NCBI GenBank assembly: GCA_020091685.1
Contig: CM034607.1
Coordinates: forward strand, 22,691,253 to 22,755,252
DNA length: 64,000 bases
Origin: Lutjanus erythropterus
Taxonomy: Eukaryota > Chordata > Actinopteri > Lutjaniformes > Lutjanidae
Reading direction: 5' to 3'
The notes under the pieces were generated by a model. The model made no database searches, was not told where the DNA came from, and saw only the letters and a program-made list of their open reading frames with translations. The position numbers were made by a program, and so were the translations under genes. Of this stretch, positions 25,874 through 37,459 are shown piece by piece (the first letter of the stretch is position 1; the number at the start of each line of letters is the position of its first letter).

Positions 25874-28800
25874 TCACTTCTCCTTGTGGTTGCTGTCGTC
25901 CCGGTCGCTGGTGTCGACGCTGCCCCGGTGTGACTCGCTCAGAATCTGCATCTTGCGCTTTAAGTGGACGCAGAGGTAGGCTAAATCCTGTTTGTCCAGA
26001 GAGTGTGCCAGGGCCAGGTAGGTCGACAGAGTCCCCGCCAGCAGGAGCCTGTCCAGGGACAGGGCCGGCAGGAGCCACAGCACGACGCCCAGCTCCAGGC
26101 ACACCGGGTGGCGGAGGTGAGACAGGAGGCGCTGAGCACGAGGTGACTTGTGAGAGAGGGGGTCCCCTAAACCGAGACACTCGTAATACACCTGACGGAG
26201 CAGCGAGGTGAATTAGGTTAAGCTGCAGCATCTATTTATGGAACATTTTAGAGGTTTTCATAATCACTGTCACAGATTACACCGTCAGGCCCTGTTACAC
26301 TCCAGGTTTTCTTTATTAAAATGTCATGTTGCTGTTTTGGCACCAAATCAAAATGAGGATATTAATCCTGGATGAGGAATATGGATTCCTGAGTTAGCTT
26401 TTGAGTGCATTAGCTGCTGAATTAACTGAAATGTTGATCCTCTTTATGCTTTCATCTGAGCCCAGTGAGGTTTGTCTGGTGTACAAAATTTGGGGTTAAA
26501 AGTTCAGCTGTGGCAGCTTGTTCCTGTAGATTGTGTTATGCTACTCAGATTCAAACATTTTTAAACCTGAGTCCTATTTTTTTTTTTTTTTTTACATATT
26601 TTGGGGTCTAAACAACTAGTAAGCACAAAAGGTCCTCTAAAAGTTTTTTTTTTTTTTTTTTTTTTTTTTGTTTTTTGCCAGTGACAGCCTCAGATTGTAA
26701 TTCTAAGCCTGGGTTGCACCAACACATTTTAATCAAATATCATTAACTATTCCTTAAAATGTTGCATTTTTTTCTAGCTAGCACAAAAGTTAAATAAATG
26801 TTGTATTGATTGCTAGCTATCTATGGAGCAACCTAGTTACTCTATTCATGGTGGTTCAGCAGAGACGCTCCAATTTCTCCTCCACTGAGAAAAACTTCTT
26901 TGCCAAATTATGATCTGGAGTGAAATAAATAAGAAACGCATCATAAAAGTGAAATCTCAAGTCTGTCCCTGAACTTTCTTCAAGGAAACTGATTATTTCG
27001 CTCGATCCATCTCAAGTTAAATCCACTCAAAGTCTTGGTTTAAGGTTAATTCCAGGGTGTAACAGAATCTTAATTAGTATCATTGGTGACACCTGTGTTT
27101 ATCCTACCATTTTATATCAATATGGCTGCCATGAAAGAGGTTGATTAAGAAAAGAAAAAAATATTAAACGACTGAATATTTGTTCTGCAAAATGTAATTT
27201 TCACCACTTGTTTAACATCTAAAGTTAAGATACATTGCATATACTGTAATCACAATACCCAGTGTTCATATAAAGGCAAAATGCCCCCAAAATATTTTGA
27301 AAATGTATTAAAAATATAGTAATGATAAGTGCTATAATGTCTTAAGTACCACTAATGAAGGTCTGGTTACCTGCTTGATGCCCATCAGCTCTGGGTAATC
27401 AAAGATCATGAGGATGCTGCAGATGATGGCCCAGCACAGGAAGTGCAGAGTAAAGCAGAGCAGAGGGAACCAGACACTCCAAGGTGCATGACGCACTGAC
27501 CACAGACAGGGGGCGCCGGTCACAGGCTGCCAGTAACGCATCATGACCTAAACACAGGAGGACAGAGAACAATACTGCAACAACATGCGATATAAAGCCC
27601 AAAACGTGTTCAACTTTAGCTGAAAAGTGCCGCGAAATAACCAAGTAGTGTATAACGAATCACTTTTTATTCACTATGGCGATAAAAGCAGCATTTTACA
27701 CACTATGAGAGGCTACGTTGATGTACCTGGAGAGCCAGAGCCGTGGTGAAGCAGTATGCCGTCCTGTTCAGGGCCCCCAGCACTGACTGGAGGGCCTGTT
27801 TGACCGGTGTCCAGGCGAGAAGACTGTGCTGTGTGGTGAAGAGAGCCAGCAGCCCCACATCCACAACCAGACACCTGAGGACAGAGCTGTCCCGCAGCGC
27901 CACCGACCACGGTATGGAGTCTGAGGTGTGGGCACACGATGTGAACAAGAGGAGAAAGGTCACTTACACATGAACAAAAAACAAACTTCACACTAAGTGT
28001 GATTTGGAGACAGTAGCAGGGTTCATTGACTGAACTTTATTTCCTTTTTTCTCGCTGCTACGAGCCCCAGCACACTGTTATCCATGAAGACACGAGGAAC
28101 ACACAAGCACTGTTTACAAGCACTCAAGCATTAAACATGCCACAGCAATTATACATGATACCCAACCCAGGACCATTTAGTACCATCACACCACAAAGTC
28201 TTTTCCTATAATACAACTGCAGATTTGATTCTCCTTCCCACTCTCATTGTGTTCAATTTAAATAAAAGTTAAATTTAACAATTCATATTTTTCTGGTATC
28301 TAGTAAATACTTGTGTTGCTAGATGCAATTAAGATAAGATAACATAAGATAAGATGAACATTATTTATCCCACACTGGGGAAAATCAGTCCTAAATCGCT
28401 ACTGAAATGGATAAATGGACAGAGATACAGAGGTGCACAGAATACAAGGAGCAAATTCACAAGATGCGCTCAGTGTATGAATACATATTATTGCACAGGA
28501 TGATTGCACAGTGTAAATATTAATGTAAGTATACAATATACTGAGCAAGATAATTATATAACAGAGCTGCAAATGAAATATATAACAACTAGGCCATTTT
28601 GATCCGTTTTTAAAATAAAAAATGTCCAAACTATCTGATTTCAGCATCTCAAATTTCTGGTTTCTTTAGTCCTCTACAACAATAAACTGATAATCTTTGA
28701 GGTGTGAAGAAAACAAGACATTTGAGGACACTGTCTTGAGATTTTCGTCTTTTCACCATTTTCTGGCATTTAATGAACCAAAACACTAATCGATTAATCA

Positions 28801-29685
28801 AGAAAATAAACAACAGATGAATAGATAATGAAAACAGATATAGAGATATATTATTTAAAGAGACTGGGTAGAATACGATATAGGATACGATATGATATAA
28901 ATAAATCTAAAAAAGTATACATATATTAGCAAATATGATATATGAGCCTACAACGTGAGGTAGAAAACAGTGCAAAGCAGCTTTAATATGAGCCGTTATG
29001 AGTGGTGTGACCAAGAAAGCAAGAGTGGTACAACCGTACAAAAGTGTTTCAAAATTTTCAGAAAAGAGTATTAGAGATTTCGATGATCGTACAGTGCTGA
29101 CTTCACGCTAAATACAAAACTGGCGCCATTAAAAGAACGGTGAAAAAGTTGCTCGCCCAACGTGGGGCTCGAACCCACGACCCTGAGATTAAGAGTCTCA
29201 TGCTCTACCGACTGAGCTAGCCGGGCACTGACCTCTAGTGGTCTCTATTTGCCATATCAAGGGTCCTCTCAATTCATGCATTCACTATCCATTTCTTACT
29301 TAGACACTGATAAAACTACAGAAAATAATTTATTTCATCCAGTTGAGTTATGGGGAATTTTTAGTAATTCAGTAATATTAACCATAATTTCATGCATGTT
29401 ATAAAACACCTCCAGTTACAGTGTAACGAGTCAAGTCCTCAAAATCACCTCATATTAGCCAGGTTTCACTGCTAACTCCTCCACTGAAGTTACCTACCTT
29501 CCACCTCTGCTGGTCTCCTTCCAGCAGCTCTTACCTTGACACAGGGTCGTCTCTCCGGTGATGTTGTGGTAAATGGGTCGAAACGAAATAAACCGAATGA
29601 AGTCTGTCCCGGATATGAAAACGAATGTGAAGTTAATCAGAGACACGGTGCAGAGAGCCCAGCCACGGACCGTGACTGACGCCAT
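25874..29685 (-). CDS. nrm: Nurim (nuclear envelope membrane protein), complete
   Basis: Nurim is a multi-spanning inner nuclear membrane protein related in fold to isoprenylcysteine methyltransferases; its biochemical role is unclear. Four coding exons: 29685-29535, 27920-27727, 27547-27371 and 26191-25874. All have GT-AG borders and consistent phases, giving 279 residues (human 262). Landmarks shared with human nurim are [12 protein letters not shown] (exon 1), [10 protein letters not shown] and ALALQ (exon 2), MRYWQP and [12 protein letters not shown] (exon 3), and [38 protein letters not shown] and LKRKM (exon 4). Hydrophobic stretches occur in every exon. The ATG at 29685 is followed at once by the first hydrophobic segment. 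It lies next to phostensin in the same orientation, as in human 6p21.33. Intron 1 carries a tRNA gene on the same strand. Confidence 0.95.
28325..28355. repeat. AAGAT-type short tandem repeat
   Basis: Imperfect AAGATAAGATAAC units in nurim intron 1. Confidence 0.75.
29154..29226 (-). tRNA. tRNA-Lys (anticodon CTT)
   Basis: A 73-base cloverleaf: acceptor GCCCGGC, D-loop AGCTCAGTCGGTAGAGC (A box), anticodon loop ACTCTTAAT with CTT, T arm GGGTTCGAGCCCC (B box), no intron. A TTTTT Pol III stop lies about 11 bases downstream. It matches the canonical vertebrate tRNA-Lys-CTT. It sits in nurim intron 1 on the same strand. Confidence 0.95.
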
Positions 29686-29989
29686 TTCAATCAGCGTTTA
29701 TCTTCATTTAGCAACAACTTCCAGTTGAGTTTCTTCCGGGAGCCAGTTTGTGGCACTTCCGGTTATTGACACACGGTGTCGCTGCTGTGCGGCACAACCA
29801 GTGGGGGAAAGTAAATAAATCTGTGCAAACTGGGATTTTCGGAGGATTTGATAGGCTAAATCTAATCTAAACGTCATCCACTGTTTGATAATGCATACTT
29901 AAAAATATGTAGAATAGGCTAGAATACAACTTTGGTTTTAAAACATGCTGTGGAAAGACAACAAAAAAGATGTCTTCATTACACTAAAG

Positions 29990-30980
29990 CAGTGGTGGAC
30001 AGTAACAAAGTACATTCACTTGAGTACTGTACTTAAGTACATTTTTTGAGTATCTGTACTTTACTTGAGTATTTGTTTTTTGTTTTTTTTGGAAACTTCT
30101 GACTTTCACTCCACTACATTTCAAAGACAAATATTGTACTTTTGACTCCACTACATTTCTAGGAAGGTTGTTGTTACTTTTTGACTGAGCACGTCATTGA
30201 AGTCAGCTGTTGCTGTTTTTTCTTTTCTAAAATGCAGTTGGTCACATGCTGTGTTCCTCACAGAAAGAAACAAATCACAGTAGCTCCTCTCAAACGGGAC
30301 TGATGTAAAAGCAGAAATACGTCCAGGCGCACTAACAAGCACAAGCAAGCTCTCCCTCTTTCATTCAAACAAAAAGCGTTAATGGTGACGGCAGGAGAAA
30401 GACTAAATTAAATCTCAAGATCTTATTATAATTATTCATTATTCCAGGTAGCTTTTAAAGTTGGATTGTTTTGGGTGAAAAATACAGCATAATTAATGTA
30501 TATACTGCCTCTGAAGCCAGAAAGAAATCTCAGTTATTTAACAGACTTGGAGAACTCCTTACACTTGGCTTCAATCTGCTTTTATGCAGTGATTTTAATA
30601 CAGTTACATCAGAAAATGACAATAGCTGTCCTTTTTTGTTTTTGATTGCATTTCTATGCTGAAGTTTTTATAGGTGTTTCTATAGGCTTTGTGTAGCAGA
30701 GTGGTTCTCCAAGCAAGTCAGTGCATCATTAGATGGTTTCAGAGGGTTACAAGCTTCTGTAAATGCATCATGAAAACAATACAGCATGTATTGGTATTAG
30801 AAAATGTACTTTGTAATTTGTACTTTTGAATACTTAAGTATTTTTAAAACCAAGTACTCTAGTACTTTAACTCAAGAAAAATTGTGACTGAGCGACTTTC
30901 ACTTGTAGTTGAGTAATATTTGACCAGGAGTATCTATACTTTGACTCAAGTACTGGGGTTGAGTACTTTGTCCACCACTG
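29990..30980. mobile_element. Non-autonomous hAT-type transposon with 8-bp target duplications
   Basis: The ends read CAGTGGTGGACAGTAAC and, inverted, GTACTTTGTCCACCACTG. They are flanked on both sides by the identical 8-mer CACTAAAG (29982-29989 and 30981-30988), the target-site duplication length of the hAT superfamily. The subterminal regions are packed with AAGTAC motifs in both orientations. No transposase frame is present. The interior (about 30462-30630) carries a LINE endonuclease fragment. The insertion lies between the nurim promoter and the 3' end of the LIM gene. Confidence 0.9.
30462..30630 (+). pseudogene. LINE endonuclease-domain fragment inside the hAT element
   Basis: The plus-strand frame gives YSIINVYTASEARKKSQLF followed by a leucine-rich stretch and CSDFNTVTSEND. 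This is the pattern of the APE-type endonuclease of LINEs (iNVYaP...GDFNtv), with the usual P and G changed. The frame ends soon after. It is a short decayed relic, not a working gene. Confidence 0.65.
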
Positions 30981-31107
30981 CACTAAAGCATGTAGTAGAG
31001 CCTCTGTAGAATAAAGAGAAAATGTGTGTCAGTTTATTAAACATATTAAAGGGAACCATTGCCCAGGAAGGAGCACAAAACAATTCTCAGGATCTATTTG
31101 CAGCGAC

Positions 31108-31113
31108 TTTATT
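31108..31113 (-). terminator. Candidate poly(A) signal (AATAAA) of the LIM gene
   Basis: AATAAA on the minus strand, about 100 bases past the TGA that closes the truncated LIM3 frame. It makes a short 3'UTR plausible, but AATAAA is common in AT-rich DNA. Confidence 0.4.
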
Positions 31114-31215
31114 GCAGACAGAAAATTGTGTAAACTGCTACAGATTTATCACAAAACAAAACAAGTCCAGCAAAAAAAAATGAAAAGAAAAGTGCACATA
31201 AACCTTCTCCTGTCC

Positions 31216-34118
31216 TCAAATGAGGTTAACCTCACCACTGTAGCACTCTACATGGTAATTTCTGTTGAATGACACCACTCGAATAGCCTCTGTAGACCCC
31301 TGAAACAATCAACAAATGGAGTGAAATTGTCAGGATAATTTCTCAGAAACAAAAAATATTGATTGCTGTTATTTTAATTTAATTTAATGAATTAATCTCA
31401 CCTCAGTTGGCAGTATCGGCGCTTTGCAGGCAGCACACAGAGGAGCTCGTACCCTGCAACCGTGAAAAAACAGAAACTGAACGGTGAAGTCTCTCAGGGT
31501 GTGACTGATCTCATGTGCAGCCTGTCTGGCAGGATATGGTTTCATCTTTGGAGTGTGAATTAAAGGGATAGTTTGGATTATTTGAGGTATGGTTGTATGA
31601 GGTACTTATCCATAGTCCTTATTACCTACAGTAGATGGTGGTCGACATGCCACAAGTTTGGAGACGCATCAGGTGCAGGAATCTAAGCAATGTACTGCAT
31701 TAGAGAGGGTCAGTGCAGATTTTAACCACTCAAAAAAGTTTCACCCAAAAACATTAATATCTGTTTAAGTCCACACTATATTTAGGATAATTTCACCACT
31801 TAACTTTGTCGTCAGACAGCCTTCTTCAATGGGAAGCTGCCATTATACAAGCCAAAATATCACTCTCTCCAAACCAACCAAACTCCATAGGTGAAATCAT
31901 TAATTTTACCTTGCAAAACAGAGGAGTCGCTGGTTTACTGGTGCCTTGATTGGTTAGTTAATTTGTATTATTTTGTGACTTCAGTGAAGCTGAATTGTGC
32001 TTTTAAAACACCAACATCACACAATAACACAAACAAACTAACTGATCGAGACAGCAGTAGACCAGCAACTATTGTGTTCAATGACTGATTTTTCCTATGG
32101 AGTTTGGTTGGTTTGGAAAAAGTGATATTCGGCTTTTGTAATGGAGGTTTTCTGACAGAAATGGCAAAGTAAAGTGGTGAAAATATTCTAAATACAGTGT
32201 ACACTAAAATTTAATTAGATTTTTTCAGGTAAACCTATTTTTAAGTGGCTAAAATACCTTTTGTTGCTGACCTTATCCTCAGTAGTGCATTGCTCATCTT
32301 CCATGCTGGCGCTCCTCTCTGGTGCTACCTGATTCAATCAACATCAAATAATTTTAACTATCCCTTTAAATGGCTTGGCTTGTTGTTATAGTTGTAGCTG
32401 TGCAACAAACTGACCTGTGGTAGTCGCTGACACAGTAAACTCTGCTGTCTGCGTCTACAGAGAAGGGCTGACCCTCCAGGCTCTGTCTGCACACGACGCA
32501 GCGAAAACAGGACGGGTGGTAGGACTTCCCTCGAGCCTGCAAGACCTGACAATACAAAATTAGCTATTTTTTACACAGTGTGAGCATCGGTGGTGGAAAG
32601 TACATTTACTCATGTACTGTACTTAAAGGCCTAATTATAGTTAAGTAACATAATACTGTATATCATCCTGAAATAGGCCACTCTGCACAAAGAGTACATT
32701 TACTTTTGGTCATTTTGATGCCAATACTTTTGTGCTTAAGTAAAATTTTGATTGTTAGACTTTTACTTGTAACAGAGTATGCACCACATGCACACACAGT
32801 AAATGAATACATACTCACCATGTCCATGATTAACTGACCACAGCTGCTACACACCTCCGGGGATGGATGAACTCCAGAGTACTATATTAAATAACACAAC
32901 AATTCACCCATTAAATATCTGGTTGTTTGTTGTGAAAAGTGGATACAAATTCTATGTTTTTGAATGTAAGGTCATGATAAAACAGGATATTCTTACCAAG
33001 AAATCATCCTCACAATAGATTCTTCCTGACACTGTATAAAATGGTTTACCACTGAGCTTTTTACCTAAACATGAAATAAAGGACAAGGAACAAGGTGGAT
33101 ACTTTCCACACTGTAAAATTTGTCAACAGAATGATGTTTTATTACGTCCTATAAAAGAATAAAGTTCAAATTTCAAATGTAATTGTCAATTTTTATTGTC
33201 AGTTACATTTAACAAACTGGAAAAAAACACTTTACTATAATAAATACTTTCTTGAAATCATATTTTTAGGTTGGAACATTATTTTACTTTTGGATAAAGC
33301 AAATAATTTAGTTGGAATATTCAAAAGTTTCAAGTTGTCCTGCTTTAAATTTAAGTTGTTATATGACCTATAACTGTATATATAGTATATATAGTACTGT
33401 ATGTTTTCAATAACAGGAGTCAAATTAATATAAGATGATGCTGAAATGGTGTTAAAAATGATCGGGAATATTCAATTATGTGCACATTAACTTACAAATC
33501 ATTAACTGATAAGGCCTGTTGTGAATTGGGTCATGACGTCATTTTTAAAAAGTGGGTCCCCAGAAATAAGTTCAGGATAGCAGGTCAACAGTATATGGCA
33601 CGTAGAAGTGGTATGTAAGTCAGGGTTTTTTAGATATAAATATGAAATAAACATTATATTCAGGCACATATTCACATTTTTAAAGTTTGCCAAAGCATCA
33701 CGAGGACTCACTGCAAACGCTGCAGGTGAAACAGGTGACGTGGAATAAATGTCCCATCGCCCGGCAGGCTCTGTCGTCGCCGTACACTGCTTTACTGCAT
33801 CCTGTACAGCTTCCTGAATACACAACACACATACAATGAAGAAGAAACACAAAGAACTGGTCGCTGTGACACCTGATCCACTGAAACATACTGTACAGAC
33901 TGACAACACACTCGCACACACACATGCTGAATAATCAACGACCTACAGAGAGCTGGAGCTGGTGACCAGTAAATATTACAAAGGTTAATATTCTGATTAT
34001 TTCTTACCGAAGTAAAGGCTTGAAGTATAACTCGTGTCCATCTCCTGAAGTATTTCTCCCAGTTGTCTCTGCCGGCTGGAGTCTGTGACTGTCTGGGGGT
34101 CTAATTTTATGCAGACAG
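31216..34118 (-). CDS. Zyxin/ajuba-class LIM protein, limd1-like, N-terminus unresolved, third LIM truncated
   Basis: LIM proteins of this class (LIMD1, AJUBA, WTIP) act as adaptors between junctions or adhesions and the nucleus. Exons recovered: 34118-34008 (5' border uncertain), 33813-33712, 33064-32997, 32881-32819, 32545-32415, 31453-31402 and 31299-31216. All internal phases agree. LIM1 contains [20 protein letters not shown] and [10 protein letters not shown], ending CEDDF. LIM2 runs from [11 protein letters not shown] through [15 protein letters not shown] to CVSDYH. LIM3 starts [14 protein letters not shown] and reaches NYHVECY, then runs into a stop at 31216 without its second zinc site. 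The spacing and the LIMDM...LQA.GKSYHP, YCV.DYH and IRVVS signatures favour the LIMD1/AJUBA/WTIP group. The proximity of cdcp1 and clec3b favours LIMD1 by synteny. The usual long N-terminal exon was not found. An AATAAA lies at 31113-31108. Confidence 0.75.
31564..32365. mobile_element. TTAA-target MITE (AGGGATAG ends) in a LIM-gene intron
   Basis: The ends AGGGATAGTTTGGATTATTT and, inverted, AAATAATTTTAACTATCCCT are each bordered by TTAA, consistent with a piggyBac-type TTAA target. About 802 bp with no coding capacity. It sits in the intron between the LIM2 and LIM3 exons. A related copy follows cdcp1 at about 60.0-60.72 kb, and fragments lie near 25.16-25.6, 20.95-21.2 and 0.37-0.48 kb. 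Confidence 0.75.
32586..32790. repeat. hAT-like repeat fragment
   Basis: Begins GGTGGTGGAAAGTACATTTA and contains CTGTACTTAA, the same end motif as the 29990-30980 element. It lies in the LIM-gene intron between 32819 and 32545. Similar AAGTAC-rich fragments lie near 34.47-34.53 kb and 37.05-37.20 kb. Confidence 0.6.
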
Positions 34119-34983
34119 CTGTAAGGGGAGCTGCTGTATGGGTTTATGGGTGGTGCATTCGGTGCTTTTGGTCTGTCTGCAGACCCCCTGACTCCTCCAG
34201 GGTGGCTGGCTGAATGGGTGGCAACAGACGAAGCCAACTAGAATCTTTAAGCATAAGTTATACAGGTGTATTTAAATACTGCAAGTACTGGACCTGTGTT
34301 AAAACAATGTACATTTTCTTACTGAAATGAAGAGTATTGTCATCATAAAACCTGGGTGTGAAAAATGTCGCTAAGCTGTTCAAAACTGAAATCACTCCTG
34401 TGCAAAGAAAACAGCTCACTTAATCAGTTTTCTTGGTTACAAGTAAAATTTCTATATTCAAAATCAATAAAAGTACAGAACTTTTATCAGCAAAATGTAC
34501 TTAAGTATCAAATGTAAAAGTACTCGCTCTGCAGAAAATTATTATATGTTATTCTTATTAATGCAACATGCAAGCAGCTTCCTTTTTGTCTCCTTTGTGT
34601 CTCTCACCTTTCCTGTCTACCTTCACCCGTCTTGTCCAATAGAAGCAAAAGTCTTTATTGGACAAGACAGGAAATCTCTAGGATTCCTAATTATTAATTA
34701 TTTTTCATAATGTGAGCAGACAGGTAAAGCCACCTTTTGTGCAGGAAGTTAAGGGAACTTGGGATCTTTATCATTTTGCATCTTAACTATAAAACACATC
34801 GGGGGTGTGCTTTTAGCTCATGGCCCAACAGCAAGTTTCAGTTTTGGCTCTTGAAGGGAAAAAGTTTGTCCTGGTGGTTTTCTTAAGTCTACACAGCTGT
34901 TAAGTCCCAGTCCCTTGAGTTCTCTTCACACTGTGCATGTGGAAATACTCTTACTTTCACCATTAAACATAGGTGTGAGTTCT

Positions 34984-35365
34984 ACAGTCGATTTTTTAGG
35001 ATTTCATTTCACCAAACATCATTCAGGGTTTTTTTTGTTTTTTTGTTTTTTTACCACATTTCTTCCTCAGAGATGATGGTTCAACACTGTCCTTCCAGGT
35101 TTTAATCATGTGTTGGGCCGTTCTTAACCCAGTTGTAGTAGTTTCATCAATCTCCCTAGTTGTTTTCTTTGCTTGATGCAGGCCAATAACCTGACCTTCT
35201 GAAACAGTAATATCTTTTCCACAATCACAGGATACGTCTTCTGTCATGGTTGATCAGTTAAATAACCTGTTGCCAGCTGAAACATATTCATCACTGCAGA
35301 AATTATCCAATGGAAGGCTCTCATTTGCTTAGTTAAATCCAGGTGGTGACTTTTTTCAGGCAGTG
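34984..35365 (-). pseudogene. Decayed Tc1-like element with transposase N-terminal fragment (35023-35247)
   Basis: The minus-strand frame from the ATG at 35247 includes VIGLHQAKKTTREIDETTT, RTAQHMIKTWKDS and EPSSLRKKCGKK, the pattern of the N-terminal helix-turn-helix DNA-binding region of teleost Tc1/mariner transposases. The frame then dissolves into an A-rich run, and no DDE catalytic part is visible. On the right, GGTGGTGACTTTTTTCAGGCAGTGTA resembles a Tc1 inverted-terminal end, followed by the expected TA. The left end is uncertain. Confidence 0.65.
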
Positions 35366-35378
35366 TAAATTAAAGCAA

Positions 35379-35441
<63 letters not shown>

Positions 35442-35514
35442 CAAATGAGTGTTAACAAAACACTCTTGTTGTTATGTTATGTTATGTTATGTTATGTTAT
35501 GTTATGTTATGTTA
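35379..35514. repeat. (AT)n, T-run and (GTTAT)n cluster
   Basis: An AT dinucleotide run is followed by nearly 30 T, a short spacer, and about nine perfect GTTAT/ATGTT pentamers. It is directly next to the Tc1 remnant. Confidence 0.9.
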
Positions 35515-37459
35515 GGAAAGATATCTGTCTCAGAAACAATCGTAAAACAAAAAATTATTCATACATCAAAATGTGTAAATATGCAAAACACTTTAACAAC
35601 AAACAGACAACTCAGTGCCATAAACAGTATTTGCATTTGCATTGCAAGTCCAGGATATCACACACAGCATTCATCTAGTCACCAGAGAGCAACAGAGTGG
35701 CCTCATCACCATTATTATTTCTATTTTCTATTTTTAGTCATCAGCATCCAAAATCGACTGAGGTGTCCATGAAATAATGGTCACAAGTGCTGATTTATTC
35801 TTCATTAATCTGTCTGTGCAAGAGCCCTAAAACCACACGATCGCCTGATACTGCTCATATATCTTGTGTTACTGCCCTCATGTGGCCTGTTCATGTCGTA
35901 ACCTGGAATCAGACCAGTCCAAATAACAGCTGGAAATAAATGCTGGCATTTGTATTAACCTCCTTGTAGCTCTGAGTGAGCAGGACTTATTGTAACTGAA
36001 CATTTCCAGTGTGTGTCTCTTTGAAAAGGTTGTCTGTATTTTGCATTTTATTCTTGTTTTAATTAGTTTTACATAAGATTTTTCCTTTTTTCATTGTTCT
36101 ATTTCTATTTATACCATAGATAATTGTGGTAAAATGACCGAGAAGAAGACAGCAAACATGATGACAAAAATAAAAAGAATTTTCTTGGATAATTTTGACA
36201 ACTGACTAAACATTTCACAATCTTATTAGTCTATTTCAGAAGCAGTAAACAATTAGTCATAACGCCATGTGACCTGTTGCACACTAATGTCTCCAACTTG
36301 GTGTGCAGTAAACTAAAAGCTCAGAGTTAAAGGTGTTTATCTGCCAAAAACTCTAATTAACTCCAGAAAAGAAACTGTGGTCATGATACTGTCTGCAGCA
36401 CATGTCTGGCTGCATGTTCCGATCTACAGTAACATGGGAGGGGATGGGTGAGGGTGAGGGGGGGTGAGGGTGACAGCTGCTGATTCTTCACTGAGGTCCC
36501 TTGTGAGGCTCGGTGAAGCTGTCTCAATTCACCACACCGCCCACTCTGCAGGCTGTCAGACTGGTTCAACAAAAAGCACCCGCTGTCACTTGTGTTTGAT
36601 TGTATAGGGGTGTGTGCTTGTGTTTGGGGTATCAAAGTACTCTCAAAAAGACAGAAAGATAATAAAAGGTGTGAGCTTTTAACCAATTATCACTCGGTTT
36701 TCTTTCATTTTGTGATTTAAATTTGCAGTTTTTGAGAAATATTGCTGAAATTAGGCGATAGGGATTAAAAAAAATAGACTGGTATTTAATTTAAAGTTAT
36801 TTTTAGGCATTTTGCATTAAAATTACAGTCAAATTAGTGAGGCGATGAGCAGCTGAAGTGATCACAAATATAAGTCTGATGTGTGTTTGTGAGTGGTCCT
36901 GCCCTCAGGTATGTTTCTTTGCAGGAATGTCTGCGTCATGAGGAGGCATGTGGAGGCAGGAGGGAGCCTCTGTAACACGGGAGTGTTATTCACAGTATTG
37001 ACCTAGACCTGCTATCACACACCAGAAACCAAGCACATTTTCACAGTGATGGTAGAAGTTTTCAGATCTTTTACTTAAATAAAAAAAAAAATACCAATAC
37101 CACACTGTGAAATATCCCGATGCAAGTAAAAGTCCTGCATCTAAAACCTTATTTAAGCACAAGTAAAAAGTAAAAACGTAGCCTAAGTATGTGCAGTAAA
37201 TGGTCCTTGTCCGTGTTTTACTATTATATAAGAGTTATCTTTTCAAGATAATATTACTGCTGCATTAACACTTATATAGCATTTTACTGCTGTAGCTAAC
37301 TGACTTTCCCTAAGTCCCGCCCCTTTTGCTTGGTGCTAAAATAACAGTTGAGCTAGCATGGTTCTTGGCAGAACCTCGGTCAGCTTTCTCTTTTTCAATG
37401 CCCTGTAGTTATGCAATATTTTTTCCTCCAATGGCATTTCCCGTCTTACTCTGCCCCTG

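Noticed and set aside
33502-33921. 139-codon minus-strand frame overlapping the LIM1 exon
   Set aside because: Different frame from the LIM domain; the LIM frame has the zinc ligands and correct phase.
34004-34237. 77-codon minus-strand frame upstream of LIM1
   Set aside because: Its phase at the 34008 donor would bring a stop in the next exon; the frame one base over (ending [13 protein letters not shown]) joins LIM1 correctly.
36381-36686. Minus-strand Ser/Pro-rich frame, possible upstream exon of the LIM gene
   Set aside because: No convincing acceptor and donor pair, and no match to LIMD1/AJUBA/WTIP N-termini; kept only as a weak possibility.
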